Assembly: GCA_002786065.1 (NCBI GenBank)
Contig: NHNY01000012.1
Location: 1-64,000, forward strand
DNA length: 64,000 nucleotides
DNA from: Microcyclospora pomicola
Lineage: Eukaryota; Ascomycota; Dothideomycetes; Capnodiales
Reading direction: 5' to 3'
Both the position numbers and the translations under genes were made by a program. Below, one piece after another: positions 22,293 through 33,887 of the stretch. Below the pieces are notes generated by a model. That model was not told where the DNA came from, searched no databases, and saw nothing but the letters and a program-made list of their open reading frames with translations. The stretch's first letter is position 1. Each line of letters opens with the position of its first letter.

Positions 22293-22805
22293 ATGAGATC
22301 GCCGCAGCACGAGTACTACAACATCCCGACTCGGGGCTGCCGTCATCGCCTTGCAAGTCACCCTAAGCCGGTATTGTCTTCCGCCGAACTGGAAGAATGC
22401 CTAGTGTACCCGCGCCTGCCGCGATGTCCTTGCGTCAGTAGCGCTTCCCTGCCCTGCCGACAATCATCATCGCCACCTGAGCAGGGTGGATCAATAAAGA
22501 AGACGCCGTCTTTACGAGGATCGGCATTGAAGCATCAAGCTGCAGTCTTCGAAATCCCGCCTTCACCAGCAAAGCCGACGACACAGATGATGCAATTTGC
22601 GAAGAAATGGGCCTACGTGAAGCAGAAGCTGGGTTGGGGAAAACGCCGCTCGCCAGCCACTCGCAACCAACATCATGCATCAGGCAATACAGATGAGGCC
22701 TCGTTTGCCAACTTGAGCGAAGTTGCAGCGCCGCCGCCGGTACAGAATGGAGATGAAAACGCACATGCCTATGCACATCGTACGATGGAGGAGTCACCAA
22801 ATTAG
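22293..22805 (+). CDS. Hypothetical basic protein (170 aa)
   Basis: The open frame can be read from 22236, but the Met at 22293 is the more natural start, since the upstream residues overlap the enolase promoter. The product is rich in Pro, Ser, Arg and Lys, with a Cys-containing stretch near the N-terminus (RLPRCPCVSS) and a basic MMQFAKKWAYVKQKLGWGKR segment. No known domain or signal peptide. Another plus-strand frame with protein-like composition follows to about 22985, so a further exon or a frameshift is possible. Existence as a gene is uncertain. Confidence 0.4.
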   Translation: MRSPQHEYYNIPTRGCRHRLASHPKPVLSSAELEECLVYPRLPRCPCVSSASLPCRQSSSPPEQGGSIKKTPSLRGSALKHQAAVFEIPPSPAKPTTQMMQFAKKWAYVKQKLGWGKRRSPATRNQHHASGNTDEASFANLSEVAAPPPVQNGDENAHAYAHRTMEESPN

Positions 22806-23336
22806 CCGTGGAAGCGAGTGCTTTCGAGAAGGTAGATTCTGCCTTGATCGTGGAGTCCTACGGCCGGTAACTGATGGATGGTCAGATCGTTTACACCAAA
22901 AGCTATGCACGAGAAACAGCAGGAGTGTACCAAATGCTGATGGAGGGGATGACTGGCAGCCCGTTTCCCGAGAGAACATCACATACAGGTCCGTGAGAAC
23001 GCATAGCATAGCGATCGGCCCGGATCATACCGAGAAATACCGTGCAGCGCGAAGTACTCCGTTCGTTCCGAAGACTGGAGTGAGAAGTCATTATCGAGTG
23101 TTCGGCGTGGATCAAGATCTTTATCCTAGCGCCAGCTAGCGCTTCCCTGCGCTCCGCTGCGCCCGTCTTCCATCCCTAACCTCGCCACCACGTCAGTCCC
23201 GTTTGTTTTCCCAGGACTGACACAGCCGGTGATAGGGACGGAGGGGTGTCTGTTTGCAAATTTAAAATATCAAAGAGCTTCGGTCGTCTCGTTCCTCCCT
23301 GCACGTCCAACTTTCACCCCTATCCCCTTCGCATAC
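22806..23336. other. Intergenic, SSU1 5' region
   Basis: Normal composition. Protein-like plus-strand frames run to about 22985 and might be an exon of the preceding hypothetical gene; nothing certain beyond that. The last 150 bp are pyrimidine-rich (CTTTCACCCCTATCCCC), as in many fungal promoters. Confidence 0.4.
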
Positions 23337-24641
23337 ATGTCTGACCCTGCCGACCATCATGGCATCGACACCCACAGCCCCCAGGGGCCTACAACATCAA
23401 GCTGCATCTCATCGGAGCCATGCAAGAACTCCCGCGGCTGGCGACGCATCGTCCGCAACTTCACTCCCTCGTGGTTCAGCGTCAACATGGGCACCGGCAT
23501 CACCTCAATCCTGCTGCACAATCTCCCCTACAATGGCACCTGGCTCCAATACATCTCATATATCCTCTTCGGACTGAACGTGCTGCTGTTCGTCATCTTC
23601 TTCACTATCTCTGTACTGAGGTACACGCTTTATCCCCAGATCTGGTCGGCCATGATACGACACCCAGCACAAAGTCTCTTCTTGGGCACCTTTCCCATGG
23701 GATTGGCAACCGTCGTAAACATGATGGCTTTTGTCTGCGTCAAGACCTGGGGCGGAAATTGGTGGAAAGTCACGTGGGCAATTTGGTGGATTGATGCGGC
23801 GATAAGCGTGGCGTGTTGTTTTTCGCTGCCGTTTATCCTGTAACTTCTCATCTCTCCGTACTGGATATTTGATTCCATCACTGACTTTGGCGTCCGCAGT
23901 ATGACAACGCATCATCACAAGGTCAACACTATCACAGCGGCATGGCTCCTACCCGTCGTCTCCACCATCGTTGCCGCCGCATCGGGAGGTATTGTAGCCT
24001 CCGTAATACCCCACCCCAACGTGCAGCTCATCACTTTGATCGTCTCCTACGTCCTCTGGGCAACGGGTGTCCCACTTGCCATGTGTATCATTACAGTCTA
24101 TTTCCTCCGCCTAACGACCGAGAGCCTGCCGCCCAAAGCCATCATTGTCTCCAGCTTTCTCCCTCTAGGCCCTCTGGGACAAGGCGGCTTCGGAATCATG
24201 CAGCTGGGCAAGATCGCAAAAGAGGTGTTTCCGAAACAACAAGAATTACCAGCAGTACAGAATGCAGGGGAGATCCTCTACGTCATGGGATTTCTCGTCG
24301 GCATCATCATGTGGGGATTCGGATTGATATGGCTCTCCATTGCCGTGGCGACAATCTACCACTCGAAGAAATTTCCATTCAATATGGGCTGGTGGGGATT
24401 CACCTTCCCACTGGGCGTGTATACGGTTGCGACGACGACATTGGCCGAGGAGTTACCGTCTGCGTTCTACCGCGTCTTGGGCACGATTTTCTCGCTCGTC
24501 GTCACGCTCTTATGGATTGTTGTATCCGTCGAGACATTGAAAAAGGCTTACACAGGAGATATCTTTGTGGCTCCCTGTCTGAAAGATCTCGAGAACAATC
24601 AGAAGGACGAGGAAATGAAGTTGGGCACTCGAGAAAAGTGA
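23337..24641 (+). CDS. SSU1: Sulfite exporter Ssu1 / TDT family (414 aa)
   Basis: Exons 23337-23839 and 23900-24641 with a 60-bp intron (GTAACT...CCGCAG). The joined protein has about ten hydrophobic segments of the TDT/SLAC1 fold. Family signatures include NMGTGITSILLHNLPY near residue 60, the FPMGLATVVNM stretch, TTHHHKVNTITAAWLLP across the splice, PLGPLGQGGFGI, and WWGFTFPLGVYT in the last third. Fungal members export sulfite at the plasma membrane. The start at 23337 leaves a 40-residue polar N-tail; an upstream in-frame Met at 23229 would add an unlikely 36 residues. Convergent with the histidine phosphatase gene. Confidence 0.92.
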
Positions 24642-25036
24642 GCCTACAAGTTACGGGCAGGAGCGTATGATCGTTGTTCAAGTAATTGACTAATTGGCAC
24701 TCCTCATGCTCATCTACTATTTCCACTCCTTATCCTCACACGCACTACATGAGATATTTCCGGTACTCTTTCGCTCTGCCGGAGATGGCGCCAATGATCG
24801 TGTTGTTAGCAGAGCATACATCTTGCGCAATGGTTCGTGGCTCACTTCACAGGTCCGCGAATGCGATATTGCTGGCTCGTCGCGATGTATTGCCACTTTA
24901 AAATGCCACACCATCGCGTGCCTCGGGGACCAGCGCACGCTGTCTTTATTTAGGAGGGACATGGACGACCTGCAAAGCATGACATTCATCGTTGACAGGT
25001 ATCAAGCCAGATTTCTATCTTTCATGATTATATCTC
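24642..25036. other. Convergent intergenic region
   Basis: Holds the 3' ends of the SSU1 and histidine phosphatase genes. No gene or repeat seen. Confidence 0.5.
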
Positions 25037-25765
25037 CTATCTCTCCTGATGCTTTCGGCGCTGCACAGACTCCTCTTCTTCAATCAACTTGGCCTCATCG
25101 GCATCGCCGTCCTGAAAGTGGTAAAATCGCCATTCTCGATTGTACCAGCCCGATTCTGGCCCTGTCAAACAACCATCAATAAGTGGTCGAAGTCTTTGCT
25201 CTGCTTATCGCCAAACCTCACCTTTGAATACGCCATTCTCATCAAGATTGTCTTCGACGATATAGTCCAGGATTGCACCATGGGATACGACCATGATTTC
25301 CGACTCTGGTCGGTTCCACAGCCATCGTCGAAAGGCTTTGGCGCGAGCTATTATGCTGGCTGGATCCGTTGCATATACGCCCTTCTTGCTGGTCCATCCC
25401 TCTGAGACCATATGTGCATCGATTTTGTCGCCAAACTCCTCTTCGAGTATAGACACCGGACTTCCCACGTCGCAAGGTAGATCGGTCGTCTCTTGTGCAT
25501 CTGGCAGCAAAAGGAGCTTCTTGGAATCGGTTTGTGGAATGCTATCGCTGAAGCAATAAAGCGCTGTCTGAATTGTGCGTACCATGGGACTGGCACAGTA
25601 CAGGTCAATGCTAGCCTTTCGGGGAAACTCCTCGTTGAACGATTTGCAGCGCTGGACCCCAAGCTTTGTGAGCCGAGCATCATGGATGAGTCGAGTTTCC
25701 TCAAGAGGTGCCATGTTGTGCTGGCCCTGTCCATGGCGGAGAAAATTGATTCGACTGGGAGGCAT
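25037..25765 (-). CDS. Histidine phosphatase (phosphoglycerate mutase-like), 222 aa
   Basis: Exons 25765-25222 and 25161-25037; the 60-bp intron (GTGAGG...TTGACAG) keeps frame and adds a C-terminus containing GWYNREWRFYHF, which fits the family better than the unspliced stop five codons later. The N-terminus has the catalytic RHG box (INFLRHGQGQHN, His about 10), then SPMVRTIQTA, and later the second active His in VVSHGAILDY. Such fungal proteins act on small phosphorylated molecules; true phosphoglycerate mutase activity cannot be inferred. The Met at 25765 directly precedes the RHG strand; a longer in-frame reading from 25933 adds 56 residues without family character. It is the next gene but one to an enolase, possibly by chance. 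Confidence 0.82.
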
Positions 25766-26419
25766 TTCAGGGATGATCTTCTCTGCGGTCGGGAGGAAAG
25801 GAGACTTGAGTTCAGCAGTAGAAGAGAAGACAATACTGCAATCATGCGATGTACTCAACTTCCTGCTTTTGTGCCCACATGTCACGCCAATGATGTAAAC
25901 GGCGGCGCAGGCGGAAGGCTGTTGAGAGCGCAACAGGAATATGGGAAGGCCTGGCCAATCAAGCTTCTTCTGAATGATTCAGGAAGCTTTCTGCCTTTTG
26001 GCAAGGTAGTGGTGGGGACCTAGCTGTGAGAGAGCTACATGTCAGCCAGACCTGTGCGAAGGTTGTAGTCCAGGCCCTCGAGGTTCTGGACGTTAGTGGT
26101 CCTTGTCAAGTCAACGAACATTCGTTTCGAGGTGCTTTCATCCACTAGCTCTTCCGCGGTCTCCGCTTTCGGCCGACTTCCTGGACACCAATATGGGCGT
26201 ATCTACCTCAGCCTACAACTACTGTTCCGAGATCAAGCGGCAACGGTAATTGCATGAGCCCTACAGCTCTAGAACTCGGAGACATCTCCGCGAGCCCCCC
26301 GCCCCCACCATGATGCAACTTGCTTACAGAAGCTGATGCTCCATATGCTCGTGGTTGCTATATAGTCGACCGTCAGTTCGCAGTCTTCCACAAGATACGA
26401 GCGAGAGTTGCTACAGACC
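25766..26419. other. Divergent intergenic region
   Basis: A 650-bp space between the histidine phosphatase and Zn2Cys6 regulator starts. Contains a C-rich run (GCCCCCCGCCCCCACC near 26295) and a TATATAG at about 26359, 60 bp before the regulator's ATG. No gene seen. Confidence 0.45.
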
Positions 26420-27162
26420 ATGAGATCTAAAAAGACTCAATCAGATACTTCACCCAGAGGGCGTGTACGAAGAGCGTGTGAAAGATGCAAGATGAAGAAG
26501 ACGAAGTGCGATGGCTCTTGTCCATGCGAGAAATGTAGACAAGCAGATGAGGTTTGTATCTACAAGTACGATGACACTGGTCCAACATGTCTACTACAGA
26601 ACGCTTACAGCATCATAGTACAATCAAGCGGCGTGAGAGCCGACCCAAACCTCGTGGCTACGTTGATCTCTTGGAAGCGCAGCAGAAAAAGCTAGGCAGT
26701 GGCCTGCAGTGGATGTTTCGTCGCTTGAAAGAGGCCCAGCTTTGGGAAGGACCAGATTTGACGGAGCAGGACAGGCAGCCGAGCATCCTCGATATCCTGG
26801 GAGCCTTGGATGATCTCGACCAATTGACAGTGGATGAGAGTGGGAGTTCAACAACCACGGAGAGCGTTGCTATGCCAGAACAGTGTGAATTCCATGATTC
26901 CGGCCCGGCTGTTCCCGAAGAGGCCAATTCGGCATGCTATGAGGTCGAAGAGGCGCTCGACCTCTACAGTATGGTAGATTGGGGTACAGCAATTGCCTGC
27001 GCACCGTCAGCGATCGAGCCAACTTGCTACCAGTCGAATGCATCAAACGATAACCTGATCAATCCAATATTCTGCACTGGTTTGCGAGATTATTCGGCTC
27101 AAATGATGGAAGCACAGGCTCGGCAACTTGGATTCTGCGAATATAATAGACAGAACGGATAG
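26420..27162 (+). CDS. Zn2Cys6 transcription factor (about 229 aa)
   Basis: The N-terminus carries a full six-cysteine cluster, ACERCKMKKTKCDGSCPCEKC...C, within residues about 18-45. The following open frame lies one base off and begins with the linker RGYVDLLEAQQKKL typical of these regulators, so an intron is required. The best fit is 26566-26618 (53 bp, GTACGA...CATAG), giving exons 26420-26565 and 26619-27162. The rest is acidic with a predicted short coiled coil and no standard regulatory domain. The first Met at 26408 is an alternative start. It is the right-most gene of the island; a transposon starts 230 bp after its stop. Confidence 0.75.
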
Positions 27163-27395
27163 GTTATGCGAAGACTAATTTTGAGGACATGACCTAGGAG
27201 TGATATGAATGTTGTTTCTAAGAGATGGTACTTCGCCTATTCGTCCTTAACCCTCTTATAATCGCTCACTACTATCGTTTAGCCTTATGTAGGTGTTCTT
27301 GTTAGATGATATTATAAATCAGTACCTGGATTTGACCTGTGTCCTATAATTGCTAGCAAGCTGGGTAGTAAGAAGCGAGATCAAGTAGTCAGATA

Positions 27396-29512
27396 AGGGT
27401 CCGACCGGCGAGATGCACGGACACATGAGATGCACGAGTTTTCGCTCCATTGCCATAACCTTCAACATTATATATCTCAACAACTAGTGAAGTAATTGAT
27501 ATAATTTTTTGATGAGGTTGCTCTGCAAGGTGTGTGCTACATAAATATAAACTTTTCATGTTATGAAGTGCTTTGGTGGTCTGATAGTTCTGCCTTTTGA
27601 TGAAACTGCTTGGACCGGCTGCTCTGACTTCTGAGGTTCTTTAATGACCAGTTTTGAGAGACTGGCTATAACTGCTTGCTGGCTACTAGACTTGGCCCTT
27701 TTTGCTGTGGTTTTTAGCTGGTTTTGAAGCTGTTGTTGTGCTTGATTGACCTCTTTTTTAATGGCCTTTTGCTGTGCCTTTTGACAAGCAGCATCCTTCT
27801 TGGCTTGAGCTGCTTGAGACCTTTGTAACCTTCTCTCTGTAGCAGCTTGCTGTTGCTGTTGAAGGAGCTGCTTCTTAGCTGCAGTTTGATCTGCTTTGAG
27901 CTGTTGTTCAACCTCTTTTGCTTGATCCTTCTGATGTTGAAGGTCCTTAGCTTGCTGGATCTTTGTTGGTGAGAAGAATGTGGCACCTTGATTGTTAATA
28001 GCTCTGAGGTCTTCAAATAGACCTCTCCCTCTCTTCCTTCTCTTTTTCTCTGCAATCAGTGCTGTTTTGAAGCCTTCATTCTGTGCTTTGAGGAGAGCAT
28101 TTTGTGTGGTGATTTTGAGCATAGCATCATTGATTTTTTGAAGCTTTTGCTGGTCTTGCTGGTTAGCAACCTCTGTGACAATCTCTTTCATTATAGCCCT
28201 GATCTTCCTCTAGTCTGAAGCTGATATTGCTGAGTCTGAGCTATGGTTTGAAGGTGGCCTTTCAATGACAGGCTTCTGAAAGATGTCTAAGATTATAGCT
28301 GGATTGAAAGGATGGAGACCAGTTTTGCACCACCCTGAGAGGATATTCTTGTGAACAAAGGCCTGTTGATAAGCTGGCCAGAATAGCTGAAAGAAGTCCC
28401 TTTTGGTGACAGCTGAGATGCCTTGACTAGCATGAATGAAGGCATCAAGTTGCTGGCTATAATATATAGCTAAGGGAGAGAAAAGGCTAACATCAAGAGG
28501 TTGCAATCTGTGTGTTGAATGTGGTAGATATACTGCTACAAGGATCTTCTAAGACTGGCACTAATCTAAAAACCTTATATTGATGTGGCTGCCATGGCCA
28601 TCAACAAACAATAACCTCTATTCTCTCCTTGCCTTGGCCTTTGTTTGACGGTCAAAGACCTTGACAAGCTACTTAAAACCAAGCTGGTCATTGGTCTAGC
28701 CAGTTGGTGAGGAAGCAAAAAAGGCTAGTTGTGTGTCTAGGTTAAGGTCTTGGATCTATGAGTCTTGGATGTTGCTAGTAACAGCTTTGTATATTAAAGC
28801 TAGTGCAATTGATGTACTATCTGCACAGATTGTTGCTAAGATTGTTATCTACTCCCTATTGCTATCTTGTATATTGCCTAGCAACCTTTTGCTCTTAAAG
28901 GTCTGCTTGTTGAAGACCCTTTTTGCCTTTGTAAGGATGCTAAGAAGGAAGCCTTTTTCATCTATATTGTATATGTTATATGGCTTGATGCTATATTGCT
29001 TGATCTTCTGATTGATGAGGTCAAAGTAGGCCCTATATTCTGTCTCTGAGTCCACCTTTTTACGAGCAGAATCCAGTGGGTTGAGATATCTGCTCTTAAG
29101 CTGTGTATGCCACCTTTTGATAAATCTTGAGGACCACCCTTTGCCAGGTACCTCACCACTGATATCCTTTGCAAAGTGGTTAACTATTGCTGGTGTTGGA
29201 GGGAGCCCTAGCTCAGAGAGTTTATTGATATAATCTACTAAGACCTTCTCTTGAACTGGTGTCAATAGCTGCTTGTTTTGAGACCTTTCTTGCTGTGAGA
29301 TGGTGACATGGTTGTAGCGTCGTGACAGGGTGCTGCGGTGGACTCCGTGCTTTTTTGATATGGCAGAAAGGTTTGGATTGGCCTCAAGATGATACTCAGC
29401 AAGTGCCTTGTCAATTGGATCCATGGTGGTGGTGTAATTAATTATCAAAGATGTGGTTATGTGGTCGAAATCGTGCATCTCACACGTCCGTGCACCTCGC
29501 CGGTCGGACCTT
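27396..29512 (-). mobile_element. Fot/pogo DNA transposon, nearly whole (copy C)
   Basis: The 2,117-bp element is bounded by TA at 27394-27395 and 29513-29514. Terminal inverted repeats of about 43 bp start AGGGTCCGACCGGCGAGATG on the left and AAGGTCCGACCGGCGAGGTG (complement) on the right. One minus-strand transposase gene fills it. Composition is much less A+T-rich than copies A and B, so it is younger or belongs to another family. It ends 145 bp before the amidase start codon. Confidence 0.93.
27556..29424 (-). pseudogene. Pogo/Fot transposase with RIP stops (~622 codons)
   Basis: One frame runs from the Met at 29424 to the stop at 27556. The N-terminus has a psq-type helix-turn-helix (NLSAISKKHGVHRSTLSRRY), then a CENP-B-type domain (GLPPTPAIVNHFAK...GKGWSSRFIKRW), then the DDE region (IYNIDEKGF for the first Asp; the LLFVDGHGSH segment for the second), and a Gln/Lys-rich coiled tail of about 150 residues ending RTIRPPKHFIT. 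Frame is never lost, but stops interrupt it: seven TAG codons between 28549 and 28849 and one more near 28210. All visible ones fit CAG or TGG turned to TAG by CpA-to-TpA change. Confidence 0.9.
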
Positions 29513-29657
29513 TAGAGCGATACGCTAATAGCTTACTAGGTCCAAGCCTACACCTAGTTCAGACTAGCAGGAGCTGCGTTTATCTTTGTTTCACGAGATC
29601 TGTGTCTACTCAGTTCAGCACATCTGCGTCTCCCAAAGACTCTCCGCAGCGTCCGCC

Positions 29658-31953
29658 ATGTCATGGAAAGAGACAGCTCGTGCGAAACGCGAGCAGCTCC
29701 TCTCCTCGTTTCCCCCCGAGTGGATTTTATTCTTCGACGAGGTTGGTGGAAGGGTGAAGCACCCCAATGTCGTTGGCCTTATCACCAAGCACATACCCAC
29801 CACCATCCGTGAGATCACGGAGCTACCAGTCCTCGTACTCCTCGAGAAACTTCAGCAAGGCAATATCACCGCTTGCGAGGCATTGGTATGTATCACTTTT
29901 GGAGAAACAATGATTCCCGGCGTTTCTATTGAGCATTTGGACAGGAATAAAATGTTGACGAGCCGTCCTCTGGCTGCCATTGGCTGTGTGACACAATGTG
30001 CTCCTACCTATGTCGATGTTCGTGTACTCATGGTTTCTGACCTTTCGTAGGCTGCGTTTGCCCAGCGCGCTGCACTAGCCCATCAGTTGGTAAGATTGCA
30101 TGCACTTTGAGGTGCAACAACTCGCTGATGTTTCTGGCAGACTTACTGCTTAAGCGAGTTTCATTACGAAGATGCCAAACGACGAGCGGCACTACTGGAC
30201 GGTCATTGGCGTATACACCGGAGACCACTGGGACCACTGCATGGCCTGCCAGTCAGTCTGATGGACCGATTCAATGTAGCTGGCCTGGATAGCGCCTGTG
30301 GCTACACCAGTTGGATCGGTAAGAACAAGCAAGAAGACAGTGAAGGAGTGTTGGTCAGGCAACTCCGCAGTCTAGGTGCGATCATCTTTTGCAAGACCAA
30401 TGTACCAATGAGCTCCATGGTAAGAGAGAATTGATCCCAACGCCGTTCAAGGACAAATTTAATTCGACCAGATGGGGCAGACGGACAACAATATCATGGG
30501 GTTCACGATGAATCCATACAACAGGTTCCTGTCCGCCGGAGGCGCATGTGGTGGTCAGTAATCTCTCCCCGTCTGGAGAAAAGTCAACGCGCAGTGGTTC
30601 TCACGTCCAGGTCTAGGCGAAGGCGCTCTGATAGCATTGCGGGGATCACCAATAGGTTTCGGAACTGATATTGGTAGGGGTAATCGCACTTTTGAGGAGG
30701 CCCCCGTGCTGACTAAAGTTGTCAGCTGGCTCTACCCGCATCCCAGCTACATTCAACGGCTTGTTCAGCATGAAGACATCTGAGGACAGATTGCCCTACA
30801 GCGGTATCACCGAAATTGTAAGTTTGGGTTTGTCCTCCCTTCGGGTCTGCTCGAGACGCTTACTCTGTTAAAGTTTCGCGGACTGCCCACGGCTGCCGGA
30901 TCCATCGGTATCATCTCGCATGACCTTGAAGGAATCAAGGCCGTTTTCAAGAACTTGCTGGACTCAAACCCTTGGATATACGACATTGACACACTAGAGA
31001 TACCGTGGCGCCAAGACAAGACCGAAAGCATCATGACCCGAAGATGCAAATCACAAACGGAGGCGAATGGTAGGCTGGTCTTTGGTCTGATGACTTCTGA
31101 CGGCAATGTCAACCCTCATCCGCCCGTTCGAATGGCATTGCGGAAGGTCAAGAAAGCACTTACAGATTGTGGACACGAGGTTCGCCTGCAAAGACGCTTG
31201 TTGCGCTGTGCACTAATTGCTTATAGGTTATTGAATGGAAACCGCCTCCCCAACACAAAGCAGTTGAGACGTTGGTGGGTTGGCTTGAGCGCCGCTGAGC
31301 GAACGACGTTACTGATGGTAGACAGTTTACAATCCTTGGAGCGACCGGCGCACAAGAAATAAGACAGGCTCTCGATGCGAGTGGTGAACCTCCAGTTGCA
31401 CAGATGAGGTCCTGGTACGAGCAGCAAGGCGGGGAGGACATTACCGTTTCGGAGTTCTGGCAGCTCTGCGCTGCTCGAGACGAATACAGACGAGAGTATG
31501 CAAATTATTGGCAACACATGAACGATCGGACGATCTCTGGGCGACGAGTGGACGGTATCATCCAACCTGTCGCTGCCAATCTCGCGGGCCGTCAGAACGA
31601 CTTCCAATACTATGCTTACTCGGGCATCGCAAATGTACTGGACGCTCCGGCTGCCGTCTTTCCAGTCTCAATTGGCTTCTCCGCCACGGAACTTGCAGGT
31701 GAAGAGGCCAACAGCGTCGCGACATTGAGCGAAGAGGACCAAAAGGTGCAAAACAGCTGTCAGTGCAATCCTTTTCGAAAAACCCTTGTACCGAAAGACT
31801 AACTTGCCAAATTTTCCAGATCGTGCACATGATGCGAACGGCATGCCAGTAGGGCTTCAAGTGATAGGGCACCGGTTGCAGGAGGAGGAGGTGCTAGCGA
31901 TGGCGCAGGCGATTGTAGAGGCATTACACCGCTGCCCGTCGAGGATATCGTAG
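29658..31953 (+). CDS. Amidase-signature protein, AmdS-like (565 aa), catalytic residues lost
   Basis: Ten exons: 29658-29885, 30051-30089, 30141-30419, 30472-30553, 30617-30673, 30726-30817, 30874-31179, 31227-31274, 31326-31758, 31820-31953. All join in frame to 565 aa, the usual length of fungal acetamidase-type enzymes. Family landmarks: FDEVGGRVKHPNVVGL, a GLPVSL segment, KTNVP, the amidase signature and a C-terminal MPVGLQVIGHRLQEEEVL. The Ser-cisSer-Lys triad is damaged: the expected Lys of the LKD motif is Met130, and the cis-Ser of GGSSGGE is Cys208 (GGACGGE). The nucleophile Ser231 in GTDIAGSTRIPA remains. The gene is otherwise free of stops, so a recently decayed gene or a pseudoenzyme are both open. 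The intron 31180-31226 has a weak donor (GTTCGC). Confidence 0.82.
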
Positions 31954-33109
31954 ATGTCCGCGTATCATCCAAGAGTCTGGCGATGGTCCGCATACTTGCA
32001 GTACCGACTGCGCAGTGCAGGGAACGAGCTGTGCGATACACGGTGTACAGATCTTCAAAATACTTCGTGACAGTACCGTCTCACAGTTCATCATCGCGAA
32101 TTGTTGATGTATGTTGTACTGCCTGAGGCTGACATTTCACCGTGGCGGAAAGTTGCTTCCTTAGAACGACTGTCTGGCGCAGCTCACGTTGACGGGAAGC
32201 AGATCGTACCATGTTCGAATTGATGCAAGTGGCTCGTGCGTACATATCCTGGTCTACCCTGACGAGTTCGCAGAAATAAGACCACACCGCCAATGGCTAG
32301 CATGGGTAGTCCGTACCACTCTAATTCCACCGCCGTATGCGAGACTTACTGGGAACCGAACAGCGTCGGCGAATGGATCATCCAGTTCAACTTTGCACGT
32401 CCACATTGGGCGTTCCGTGGCGTGCATCGTCCAGGCTGAGAGAATCATTTCATAATGACCGCGAATTGCATACAGAATGCCACTGCAACACAATATTGTG
32501 CCCACCAGGACTGCCCTGGGCACGCGACCGAACTCCTCACTCGTGTTGATCTGTAGGGGAAGGTGTGGTTGCTGCTCGAAAGACTCTGGCGGAAGCGCGA
32601 CAGGACCGATGTTGCTGTAGAATCGCAAGTTCTGTACGCCAAGGAGTTTTGCCAGAACTACGGACGGGGCCAGCACTTCATCCAAGAGACTGAGTCTACA
32701 TCTGAATGCCTCCGTGACGACCCGCGCAATATGTGGCATGCATATGATGAGATGGAAGGGGTAGTGCAACCTAGTACCCCAATGCCCGTCCATCCTGATC
32801 CAACAGATCTAGGCAGTGTACTTTCCCATGGCCGGCTGCAACTGAGGTGCGTGCTCGACTTTCCCCGCATGAAGGAGACGTGGGAGAAGCATTTCGGTGT
32901 CGTGGTCATAGGTTGAATGCGGGAGCAAAGAGACATCCAGACGTCGAGTGCGTGGCTGCGGAAAGTTTCGGCTGGTGGGGTCATCACATAACATGGGAGT
33001 CGGATTTCAAGAAGAGATATGCTGATAGATTGATCAAGCAAATGTGACCAGCATGGCAACATGTCTGATGACTCGAGCTCGCTTGAACAGACGTTTTGTT
33101 AGCCTTGTA
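31954..33109. other. Region after amidase with one doubtful frame
   Basis: A 179-codon minus-strand frame (32793-32254) and overlapping plus-strand frames are open, but none shows a known domain, signal peptide or coherent splice extension. Possibly remains of a gene disturbed by the transposon inserted at 33110. I do not call a gene here. Confidence 0.3.
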
Positions 33110-33887
33110 GAAGTCTTCCCCGTAGCGTGCACGCCATTACGTGATGCACGATTTCCTAAATATTGTACTATATTAATTAATTAATTGCTTAATAACTGTA
33201 GATCTAATTAATCTTGTACTTACTAAGTGTTATCTTTATAATAAACCTAACCTTACTACTATCTTAAAATTATATAATATAGATAGAAGTATACTATCTA
33301 GATATTAGAGAAAGGTTACTATTTTAGCTTAAGAATTATTAGAAAAAGTATAATTATTATCTCTATAATAGAAGAGATAACTTATTAAATATATTAATAG
33401 ATTATCTAAGTAAGAGCTCCTTCTAATACTAATAATAATTAATTACTTTACCTCTAATATAGTAGGTAGATTACTAGAGAAGAACTAGTCTTTAAGATTT
33501 ATTAAAAGATAGTAAAACTAGCTTAAAAGTAGATATCTTAAACTACTAGATTTAGTAAGAAAAAAGGTAGATTTAATAGAAGAATATAAGATATACTTTA
33601 ATTTAATTAAGATAAAAATTAACTAATATAAAGTAGAGCTAGAGAATATCTATAATATAGATAAAAAGAGCTTTCTTCTTAGCTTTCTTATAAAGGTAAA
33701 AAGGATCTTCTTAAAGTAAGCTTTTAAGAGTAAAAGAATACTAAGTAATATCTAAAATAGTAATAAAGAATAGATTATATCAATTATAATAATCTATATA
33801 GATAGTATAGCTATTATACTAGTATTAATATATAAAGTAGTTACTAGTAATATTTAAGATACTTAGGTTTAAGATCTTAATCTATAA

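Noticed and set aside
25037-25765. True glycolytic phosphoglycerate mutase completing an enolase/mutase pair
   Set aside because: Only the general histidine phosphatase motifs are present; the specific residues of the glycolytic enzyme cannot be claimed.
31275-31325. In-frame TGA in the amidase, first read as a nonsense mutation
   Set aside because: It lies within a 51-bp intron (GTGGGT..CTGAT..GACAG) whose removal keeps frame and family resemblance.
32254-32793. 179-codon minus-strand frame as a gene
   Set aside because: No domain, no splice extension, and opposite-strand frames of similar length; kept only as a note on the region.
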